A stretch of DNA of 8,689 nt from Vicinamibacteria bacterium (GTDB lineage Bacteria > Acidobacteriota > Vicinamibacteria > Vicinamibacterales > 2-12-FULL-66-21), in NCBI GenBank assembly GCA_025937075.1, contig JAICSD010000166.1:1-8689 (forward strand), in the 5' to 3' direction. How positions within the stretch are numbered: the first letter of the stretch is position 1; every line of letters starts with the position of its first letter. The position numbers and the translations under genes are program-made. Below the pieces are notes generated by a model that worked only from the letters and a program-made list of their open reading frames with translations, had not been told where the DNA came from and did not search any database. Below, in pieces: positions 1 to 5,695 of the stretch.

Positions 1-898
1 CGGCGGCGGCCGCCGAAGCGGCAGCACCCGTCGGTACGCCGGCGGCGACCGCAACGGGCGCCGGTTGCGGCGCCTGTGCGCGGCCAAGCACGCCTGTCGC
101 TTCGAGCTCCTCGAGCGCATCCTGAATCAAGGCGCGATCGATCAGATGACGTTCTTCGGCGTACCCGAACACGAGCGCCGCATCGCAGATCACGTTGATG
201 ATGCGAGGCACGCCGCGGCTGCGGCTGTGAATGAGATCTGTCGCGTCGCGTGGAAACTCCAGCGGAGCGCCCACGGCAGCGCGCCGCAGGCGATGATTGA
301 CGTAGTTCCACGTCTCTTCCGCATCGAGCGGCGGCAGATGATAGCTGACCGTGATCCGCTGCCGCAGTTGTTCGAGCTCCGGCAGCAGCAGCGTCTCTCG
401 CAGATTGGGCTGGCCGACGAGCACGATCTGCAGGAGCTTGGACTTTTCCGTCTCGAGGTTCGAGAGCATGCGCAGCTCTTCGAGCGCGGCGAGGCTCAGG
501 TTTTGCGCTTCGTCGATCACGAGCAGAACGAGCCGGCCCGCCAGACGCTGATCCACGAGATACTGCGCCAGGTCGCGGAGCAGCAGCGGCTTGGTGCGTG
601 CCGCCGGATCGAGCCCGAAGTCGATCATGATCGTCTCGAGCAACTCACGCGGCTCGAGAATCGTGTTCACGATCCGTGCGACCGTCGTCTGGCTGTCGAG
701 ACTTCGCAGCAGCGTCTGCAGCAGCGTGGTCTTACCGGATCCGATTTCTCCGGTGATCACGACGAAGCCCGCCTGGCTCTCGAGGCCATAACGCAGATAG
801 CTGAGCGCCTCCTGATGGACCCTGCTCGGATACAGATATTCCGGATCGGGACTCAGCGCGAACGGCCGCTCCCGCAATTGATAAAAACGTTCGTACAT
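1..898 (-). CDS. XrtA/PEP-CTERM locus-type AAA ATPase, ExeA-like (C-terminus cut by window edge)
   Basis: This is an AAA+ ATPase of the ExeA/GspA-like type, the version that accompanies exosortase (XrtA) EPS loci; its exact role there is not established. The ATG at 898 opens a protein starting MYERFYQLRERPFALSPDP, the usual family N-terminus, and 299 residues are visible before the window ends without a stop. Walker A is GEIGSGKTT at residues 50-58. Walker B is LVLLVIDEAQNL at about 123-134. A sensor-1-like stretch VGQPNLR lies at 161-167, and a sensor-2-like SRGVPRIIN at 227-235. I see no membrane segment. The family is usually about 270 residues; here the core ends near 267 and an Ala/Pro-rich tail continues to the edge, so this copy is extended. 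GGAGGA at 912-907 gives a good ribosome binding site 8 nt before the ATG. It follows the nucleotidyltransferase by 50 nt and is probably in the same operon. Family assignment is strong; the exact subfamily is inferred from memory. Confidence 0.88.
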   Translation of the reverse strand, partial: MYERFYQLRERPFALSPDPEYLYPSRVHQEALSYLRYGLESQAGFVVITGEIGSGKTTLLQTLLRSLDSQTTVARIVNTILEPRELLETIMIDFGLDPAARTKPLLLRDLAQYLVDQRLAGRLVLLVIDEAQNLSLAALEELRMLSNLETEKSKLLQIVLVGQPNLRETLLLPELEQLRQRITVSYHLPPLDAEETWNYVNHRLRRAAVGAPLEFPRDATDLIHSRSRGVPRIINVICDAALVFGYAEERHLIDRALIQDALEELEATGVLGRAQAPQPAPVAVAAGVPTGAAASAAAA

Positions 899-906
899 GC
901 TCACTA

Positions 907-912
907 TCCTCC
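907..912 (-). promoter_or_regulatory. Ribosome binding site of the ATPase gene
   Basis: GGAGGA on the minus strand ends 8 nt before the ATG at 898 and fixes that start. Its first base, 912, is also the base of the hairpin at 912-946, so folding of that hairpin could affect access to this site. That effect is inference. Confidence 0.6.
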
Positions 913-946
913 GAGCGGCGGCCCTGAAAGGACCGCCCTACGCTCG
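912..946. repeat. Large intergenic hairpin, REP-like palindrome
   Basis: The inner stem is GGCGGCCC (917-924) paired with GGACCGCC (930-937), giving 8 pairs with one mismatch on the plus strand that becomes a G-U wobble in the minus-strand transcript, around a 5-nt loop. An outer 5-pair stem joins CGAGC (912-916) with GCTCG (942-946), leaving a 4-nt bulge at 938-941. The hairpin begins 2 nt after the stop of the nucleotidyltransferase and ends at the ribosome binding site of the ATPase. No run of U follows, so it is not a standard intrinsic terminator. It could protect an mRNA 3' end, tune translation of the ATPase, or be one copy of a dispersed palindromic repeat. Structure is seen; function is inferred. 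Confidence 0.5.
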
Positions 947-948
947 TG

Positions 949-1716
949 TCACGCGCCGCGCGCGACAACATAGCGGGGGCTTTTGAGGTCCGCGTCCGCC
1001 TCTATCTCCGGCAGCACCTCCCGCAGCGCGCGGCGATAGTCCTCGGGAAAATCGATCTCGATCCACGGGAATCCACGCGTGCCGAGCGCATGAAGCGGAT
1101 GCGTCTGCGCGAAATCGCGAAACGCCCGCGGCGCCCAGGCCCGCAGCTCGCCGGCGCTCACCAGGGCGTCCATGATCCCCACGAGCGCGGAGGCTCCCTC
1201 CGGTCCGAACTTCACGATCCCGAGATTCTCGCCATCCGCATCGTCGGGATCCATCGTTTTCGACATGTCGACGACGCGCCCGCAGCGGACGCGTACCTTC
1301 ATCTCCTCGTCGCCGAACGCAGGCTGGTCGATGTTCTGATACGCGAGCAGCAGGGCATTCTCGTGACGCGACGTCAGCAGGTCCTGCAGCAGGACCGGGT
1401 GAAACAGCACGTCGCAGTTCAGGACGACGAAGCCTTCGTACAGCAGAGCTCGGGCGCACCACAGCGAATACATGCTGTTGGTTTCCGCGAAGCGGGCGTT
1501 CTCGACATACGTCACCCGGGACCCGCATCGCGCGCGGACGCGCTCGGCCTGGCATCCGACGACGACGACGGTGTCGTCGATCCCCGCCTGTTCGAGGACG
1601 AGGATCTGGCGCTCGATGAGCGTCATCCCGCCGGCTTCCACGAGGCACTTCGGCTTGTCTCCTGCCGTTCCGTTCAAGCGAGAGCCTTTACCCGCCGCAA
1701 GAATGATCCCGCGCAT
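949..1716 (-). CDS. LicC-like nucleotidyltransferase (sugar-phosphate or phosphocholine-type cytidylyltransferase family)
   Basis: This 255-residue, single-domain cytoplasmic enzyme belongs to the NTP_transferase fold, which joins an NTP to a phosphorylated small molecule and releases pyrophosphate. The nucleotide-binding motif is LAAGKGSRL at residues 6-14, followed by KPKCLVE at 21-27. NSMYSLWCA at 80-88 is typical of the LicC/COG1213 branch (phosphocholine cytidylyltransferase-like) rather than of RmlA or GalU. Asp102 in LNCDVLF and Asp222 in EIDFPEDY are the likely metal ligands. Length fits the branch. The true substrate cannot be read from sequence: phosphocholine, an inositol or alditol phosphate, an aminoethylphosphonate or a sugar phosphate are all possible. 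I chose the ATG at 1716, giving MRGIILAAG; a TTG one codon upstream (1719) is nearer GGGAGA at 1731-1726 (7 nt against 10) and cannot be excluded. It starts 21 nt after the flippase stop, which suggests it makes an activated building block or substituent for this polymer. Confidence 0.85.
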   Translation of the reverse strand: MRGIILAAGKGSRLNGTAGDKPKCLVEAGGMTLIERQILVLEQAGIDDTVVVVGCQAERVRARCGSRVTYVENARFAETNSMYSLWCARALLYEGFVVLNCDVLFHPVLLQDLLTSRHENALLLAYQNIDQPAFGDEEMKVRVRCGRVVDMSKTMDPDDADGENLGIVKFGPEGASALVGIMDALVSAGELRAWAPRAFRDFAQTHPLHALGTRGFPWIEIDFPEDYRRALREVLPEIEADADLKSPRYVVARGA

Positions 1717-1737
1717 CAATGTTCGTCTCCCGTTCGC

Positions 1738-3339
1738 CTACGCCGCCGGCGCCAGCAGGGGCCGCTGCCGCAGCAATTGCTTCAGCTTGTCCGCGTACTG
1801 CATACGATCCCGCCGCCCGATGGCAATTCCGAAGAACAGCAGCTCATAGAGGAGCCCCGTCCCGGCCGCTTCTACGAGCACAGCCAGAAGCGTGCCGGAT
1901 GAGATCCGGCTGACCGCGAGCAGCAGAGCTCCGCACACCACAGCTGGCCAGACGGCCGGCCAGACGGTGCGCCGGACCGCTTCGAAAACGGGAACCTCAA
2001 CACGGCGGCACGCGGCGGGAAAGAGCAGGAACATGGACGAGAACGCGATCGGCGCCAGCGTTCCCCACGCGACACCCTCCAGGCCAAAGGGACGGATGAG
2101 CGCGGCGCTCAGCGCCATGTTCACGACGCCCGTGGCGATGTTGACGATGGCGAGATAGCGGACCTTGCCGGATCCTTTGAGCAGCGTAGTACCTGTGGCG
2201 TTGCCCACACGGAACGCAACCGCGAACGCGAGGATCTGAATGACGGCCGCGCTCTCGATCATTTTCTGGCCGACCCATCCCTGCACGAGCGGCTTCGCCA
2301 GCACGATCAAGACAATGGCAATCGGCAACACCGTCGCAAGTGAGAGCCGCGTGCCTTCGAGGAGAACTCGCTGGAGGCGCGCCTGACGATTGGTGACATC
2401 CGATTCGACGACGACGGGGAACAGCACGCCGTTCAACTGGTTCGTGAGCCGCTGCGCTGCCGAGATCACCCGATCCGCCACCGTCCATACCGCGACGGGC
2501 GCCGGCCCGATGAAAGCGCCGATGACGAACTCGTCGAGCTGGTAATTGAGCTTGTTCGCCCAGTCGATGATCGACGTGTAGATGCTGAAACCGGTCACCT
2601 CCCGCAGGCGGTCGCGCCGGAACAAGGACCAGCGGATCCTGAGCGGCGGGAAAATGCGGTACGCATTCAGCCGGTACAGGAAGTAGGCGCCGATCCGCAC
2701 AGCGGTGGTCGAGGCGACGACCGGGACCACGCCGTAGCCCAGGAGCAGCACGCCGATGCCGATCGCGCCGACCAGAATGCTGGTGCCGACCGCCACCACG
2801 TTGTTCGCGTCGTAACGCTGGAATCCGGCGATGACGCCGCCGAAGACGCTGAAGGGGAAGTTCAGCGCCACATTGAGGCCGATGATGAGGAGAATCCAGC
2901 GGCCGGTGTAGGCTTCCTCCGGCGTGAGCCGAAACAGGTGCTGCAGGTTGAACGCCAGCCCGATCGTGACGAGATACGCGATGACGCCGGCCGCGGTAAA
3001 GACGAAGAACAACGTGCTCGCGATTTCGTTCAGCGCGCGCGCATCCCGGTGCGCCCGGTACTGCGCGATGAATTTGACGATCGCGCCGCCGTAGCCCATA
3101 TCGAGCAGGGAGAAGTGCACCATCAGCGAGCCGGCCAGCATCCACAGGCCGTACGCTTCCTTGCCCAGGTGATGAACATTGAAGGGGAGCGTGATGAGAC
3201 CGACGAGCATTTCCGTCGCGATCGCGAAGTAGCGCATCGTCACGTTCCTCGCGATCGTGTGGAACGCCGGAGTGGCGGCAACAGCCCAGGCGTCGGCGGC
3301 CTTGGGATTGTCGGCCGAATCGGCCGGCACCGGGTTCAC
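1738..3339 (-). CDS. Wzx-type polysaccharide flippase (MOP superfamily)
   Basis: This 533-residue inner-membrane protein would flip the lipid-linked repeat unit from the cytoplasm to the periplasm. It has about a dozen hydrophobic segments, for example near residues 37-55, 62-80, 110-130, 147-170, 182-202, 333-350, 362-377, 394-412, 420-440, 459-476 and 480-505. Family-like elements include the early LITLPFNVHHLGKEAYGLW (residues 48-66) and a later LLKGSGKVRYLA. The frame is open far upstream, but the GTG at 3339 is favoured: it overlaps the preceding TGA as GTGA and has a strong AGGAAGG 7 nt upstream. The alternative ATG near 3237 would remove most of the hydrophilic N-terminal stretch of about 30 residues and sits just before the first membrane segment. 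The C-terminus is basic. No polymerase (Wzy) signature is seen here. Flippase against other MOP members is decided by the EPS context. Confidence 0.88.
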   Translation of the reverse strand: MNPVPADSADNPKAADAWAVAATPAFHTIARNVTMRYFAIATEMLVGLITLPFNVHHLGKEAYGLWMLAGSLMVHFSLLDMGYGGAIVKFIAQYRAHRDARALNEIASTLFFVFTAAGVIAYLVTIGLAFNLQHLFRLTPEEAYTGRWILLIIGLNVALNFPFSVFGGVIAGFQRYDANNVVAVGTSILVGAIGIGVLLLGYGVVPVVASTTAVRIGAYFLYRLNAYRIFPPLRIRWSLFRRDRLREVTGFSIYTSIIDWANKLNYQLDEFVIGAFIGPAPVAVWTVADRVISAAQRLTNQLNGVLFPVVVESDVTNRQARLQRVLLEGTRLSLATVLPIAIVLIVLAKPLVQGWVGQKMIESAAVIQILAFAVAFRVGNATGTTLLKGSGKVRYLAIVNIATGVVNMALSAALIRPFGLEGVAWGTLAPIAFSSMFLLFPAACRRVEVPVFEAVRRTVWPAVWPAVVCGALLLAVSRISSGTLLAVLVEAAGTGLLYELLFFGIAIGRRDRMQYADKLKQLLRQRPLLAPAA

Positions 3340-4709
3340 GCCGCCCCCTTCCTGAACAGCACCACCTTGACGGTGTCGAAGATGATCGTCAGGTCGAAGA
3401 TGACGGAGAGGTGCTTGATGTAATAGAGGTCGTAACGCAGCTTCTCCATCGCGTCTTCGAGCGACGAGCCGTAGCGATACTTCACCTGCGCCCACCCGGT
3501 GATCCCCGGCTTGACGGCGTGGCGCTGCTGATAGAAGGGGATGGCGCGCGACAGCTCCTCGACGAAGAACGGCCGTTCGGGACGCGGCCCGACGAAGCTC
3601 ATGTCGCCGCGAATGACGTTCCAGAGCTGCGGCAGCTCGTCGAGGCGTGTCTTGCGGATCAACCCTCCGACGCGGGTCACGCGGTCGTCGCCGTCCTTCG
3701 CCCAGAGCGGCCGGCCCCCCTCTTCCGCATCCTTGCGCATGGAGCGGAACTTCGAGAGCACGAACGTGCGTCCGTTCTCGCCGACACGTTCCTGCTGATA
3801 CAGCACAGGGCGCCCATCCTCGAGGAAGACCGCCAGCGCGGTGAGGATCATCGCGGGGATGGTGATCAGCGCGATGACCACCGACAACGTCAGATCGATC
3901 GACCGCTTCATCACCCGCGTGAGGCGCGACACGCGAAAGCCGTCCGAGAAAATCAGCCATGACGGGCGGAGATCGTCGATCAGGATCTTTCCCGTGAGGC
4001 GCTCGTAGGTCGTCGTCGCATCCTCGACGCGCACGCCCCCCATCTTCGCGCGGAGCAACTGCTCGATGGGGAGCTTGCCGCGCCGATCCGACAGCCCGAC
4101 GATGATGCGATCGATGTGGTGCTGCGCGATCAGGCGGTCTATCTCGTCCGGCGTGCCGACGATCGCGGGATTGACGATGCGTTCCCCGACGCGCGCGGCG
4201 TTGTCGTCGATGAACCCTATGATGCGATACGCGAAATCGTGCTGACTGAGGATCTGACGTGCCACCTTGCGCGCCGTCTCACCAGTCCCCACGACGAGGA
4301 CTCGCTCTTCCAGCTTCAGCGAGCCGGTGACCTGGTTGAACGCGAGCCGCCATCCGAGGATGGCGATGAGGAACACGAACAGCGCGGAAACGAAGATCCC
4401 GTTGCCGATCATGAGCTGCGGCCGCAGGAAGTACAGCGCCGCGAGCACGATCGACGCGGTGCCCACAGCCTGCAGCAGCCGCACGATCAGCTCGCGGTTG
4501 GAGTGGACGATCGTCAGATCGTAGAAGTCGTTGTAGTACAGGCAGAGCTGGCAGACGATCGTGACCAGCCCGATCTTCCAGAGATTCGCCACCAGGTCGG
4601 GGGTCTCCTGCACGAGCGCCGCGAGCGCCACCGATCCGAAGATCAGCAACAGCTCGCCCGCGAAGATCGTGAGGCTTCGCGTGGACACGTACCGGTTGAA
4701 GAGCTGCAT
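3336..4709 (-). CDS. Undecaprenyl-phosphate sugar phosphotransferase, XrtA/PEP-CTERM-type EPS initiating enzyme
   Basis: This 457-residue inner-membrane enzyme transfers a sugar 1-phosphate from an NDP-sugar to undecaprenyl phosphate, the first step of EPS repeat-unit assembly. The N-terminal half has four hydrophobic segments (about 12-32, 44-60, 78-97, 104-124), then a Rossmann-like domain with VVGTGETARKVARQI (139-153). The C-terminal bacterial sugar transferase domain starts near 267 with a membrane helix (271-293), then KFRSMRKDAE (320-329), RLDELPQLWNV with the Asp357-Glu358 pair, MSFVGPRPERP (370-380), PGITGWAQV (401-409) and YDLYYIKHLS (426-435). The start MQLFNRYVSTRSL resembles the TIGR03013-type PEP-CTERM sugar transferases. 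A GTG at 4730 overlapping the kinase stop as GTGA would add 7 residues; neither start has a strong ribosome binding site. I preferred the ATG from family N-termini. The sugar used cannot be told from sequence. Its stop overlaps the flippase start. Confidence 0.93.
   Translation of the reverse strand: MQLFNRYVSTRSLTIFAGELLLIFGSVALAALVQETPDLVANLWKIGLVTIVCQLCLYYNDFYDLTIVHSNRELIVRLLQAVGTASIVLAALYFLRPQLMIGNGIFVSALFVFLIAILGWRLAFNQVTGSLKLEERVLVVGTGETARKVARQILSQHDFAYRIIGFIDDNAARVGERIVNPAIVGTPDEIDRLIAQHHIDRIIVGLSDRRGKLPIEQLLRAKMGGVRVEDATTTYERLTGKILIDDLRPSWLIFSDGFRVSRLTRVMKRSIDLTLSVVIALITIPAMILTALAVFLEDGRPVLYQQERVGENGRTFVLSKFRSMRKDAEEGGRPLWAKDGDDRVTRVGGLIRKTRLDELPQLWNVIRGDMSFVGPRPERPFFVEELSRAIPFYQQRHAVKPGITGWAQVKYRYGSSLEDAMEKLRYDLYYIKHLSVIFDLTIIFDTVKVVLFRKGAA
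3344..3353 (-). promoter_or_regulatory. Ribosome binding site deciding the GTG start of the flippase
   Basis: AGGAAGGGGG reads on the minus strand from 3353 to 3344, inside the last codons of the sugar transferase. Its AGGAAGG part lies 7 nt before the GTG at 3339, which supports that codon over the ATG near 3237. Confidence 0.6.
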
Positions 4710-4726
4710 GGCGGGCACCCGGGCGA

Positions 4727-5626
4727 TCACCCCGCGATGTAGGCGTAGCCGCCGTAGCCTTCGGTCGTGCCGTTCGAGCCAGCCTCGTTCAGGACCAGCC
4801 CGAGCACCTTGCTCGGTTCGATGCCTTCGAGCGCCCGCTCGATCGCGGGCTTCTGGGTGACGCCCGCCCGCACGATCATGAGCACGGCGTCGGCCATCGC
4901 GGACACGATCTGCACGTCGGCGAGCGGGGCCACCGGTGGCATGTCGAGCACGACGCGATCGAAGCGCGTGCGCAGCATATCGAGCGTGCGCCGCATCGCG
5001 GCGGACCCGAGCAGCTCCGCAGGATGCGTTGCCGGCACGCCCGACGGCAGCACCGTCAAGTGATGCTCGTCCAGCGGAACGAGCGCATCTTCCAGGGCCG
5101 CCGCGCCCATCAGGACGTCGGTGAGCCCCGGTGCTTCGTTGATGTCGAACAACTGGTGCAGCGTCGGACGGCGCAGATCCGCGTCGAGCAGCAGCACGCG
5201 GTGCTGATATTCCTGCGCCATCGTCAGGGCGAGGTTTGCCGCGGTCAGACTCTTGCCGTCGCCCTTGGCCGGGCTGGTCACGATGATGGCGCGCAGCGCG
5301 CGGCCGTTCTCCGCGCGGCTGATCCGCGTGCGCAGCGCGCGAAACTGTTCGGCGGGAAGCGACTGCGGCGCGAACGCGGCCACGAGGCGATGGTCGATGT
5401 GTGTGGTGCGTGAGGCGCCCGTGTCTTCCTCGATGGGCGTGGCCGCCGGTGCCGGATTCCATGCGTGTGGCTCACGATGCTCGACGGCCGGCGGTTCGAC
5501 GTGCGGCGCGATCGGCGGCGCGATGGCGGCCACCTGCGCCGTGCTCCCCTCGGTTCCGAGCCCGCGCGTCCGGCGTACCGCGCCCTCGCGCTCGGCCTTG
5601 TTGAGAATGTCCTGAATACGACTCAT
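4727..5626 (-). CDS. CpsD/CapB-type tyrosine autokinase (stand-alone cytoplasmic module)
   Basis: This 299-residue cytoplasmic BY-kinase works with the chain-length protein encoded just upstream to control polymer length and export. The N-terminus MSRIQDILNKAERE is the helix typical of the PEP-CTERM-locus autokinases, followed by a disordered Pro/Ala-rich linker (about 30-80). The P-loop is SPAKGDGKS at 118-126, where most relatives have Pro-Gly-Glu-Gly-Lys-Ser, so Lys121 and Asp123 are variants. Walker A' is LLLDADLRRP at 145-154 and Walker B is VVLDMPP at 225-231. The tail EGYGGYAYIAG has three tyrosines (291, 294, 296), a small but plausible autophosphorylation cluster. The ATG at 5626 has GGAG 10 nt upstream; the frame stays open to a start at 5653, but that would run through the palindrome at 5645-5666 and lose the family-like N-terminus. 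It lies 69 nt after the chain-length gene. A MinD/ParA-like role is unlikely given the linker, tyrosine tail and neighbours. Confidence 0.92.
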   Translation of the reverse strand: MSRIQDILNKAEREGAVRRTRGLGTEGSTAQVAAIAPPIAPHVEPPAVEHREPHAWNPAPAATPIEEDTGASRTTHIDHRLVAAFAPQSLPAEQFRALRTRISRAENGRALRAIIVTSPAKGDGKSLTAANLALTMAQEYQHRVLLLDADLRRPTLHQLFDINEAPGLTDVLMGAAALEDALVPLDEHHLTVLPSGVPATHPAELLGSAAMRRTLDMLRTRFDRVVLDMPPVAPLADVQIVSAMADAVLMIVRAGVTQKPAIERALEGIEPSKVLGLVLNEAGSNGTTEGYGGYAYIAG

Positions 5627-5636
5627 AAACTGGTTA

Positions 5637-5640
5637 CTCC
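5637..5640 (-). promoter_or_regulatory. Ribosome binding site of the kinase gene
   Basis: GGAG on the minus strand lies 10 nt before the ATG at 5626. It supports this start over the upstream in-frame alternative at 5653. It sits immediately downstream, in the transcript, of the palindrome at 5645-5666. Confidence 0.45.
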
Positions 5641-5644
5641 AACC

Positions 5645-5666
5645 CCGCGCCACTCGAGTCGCGCGG
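5645..5666. promoter_or_regulatory. Near-perfect 22-nt palindrome between chain-length and kinase genes
   Basis: The site reads CCGCGCC-ACTCGAGT-CGCGCGG in three parts on the plus strand. Ten of the eleven opposed pairs are complementary, the only exception being 5651 against 5660, and the centre ACTCGAGT is fully self-complementary. It occupies about a third of the only 69-nt gap between the two genes. It could bind a dimeric regulator, form an RNA hairpin 4 nt before the kinase ribosome binding site, or be chance in GC-rich DNA. No T-run follows on either side, so a standard terminator is unlikely. Confidence 0.35.
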
Positions 5667-5695
5667 TACGCCCCTCGTGCCCTCCGCGTCTGCCA

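Noticed and set aside
4..15. A perfect 12-nt palindrome, CGGCGGCCGCCG.
   Set aside because: It arises from a run of Ala (GCC) codons in the ATPase tail, so no separate function is needed.
912..946. The hairpin read as an intrinsic transcription terminator.
   Set aside because: No U-run follows it in either direction, and the next gene starts at once with a good ribosome binding site.
65..973. A 302-codon plus-strand open frame at the left end.
   Set aside because: It is the shadow of the partial ATPase, whose Walker A and B motifs are read on the minus strand.
946..1902. A 318-codon plus-strand open frame.
   Set aside because: It lies opposite the nucleotidyltransferase, which has clear catalytic motifs; the antisense product matches nothing I know.
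1997..3145. A 382-codon minus-strand frame inside the flippase gene.
   Set aside because: It is an out-of-frame reading of the flippase; the product is Arg/His-rich and has no membrane pattern.
3340..3960. Upstream extension of the flippase frame, which would make a 740-residue protein.
   Set aside because: The extra part overlaps the catalytic domain of the sugar transferase and reads as Arg-rich shadow; the GTG at 3339 has a strong ribosome binding site and a GTGA overlap.
4710..5462. Upstream extension of the sugar transferase frame, which would make a 708-residue protein.
   Set aside because: The extension is the out-of-frame shadow of the kinase gene; family N-termini begin at or near the ATG at 4709.
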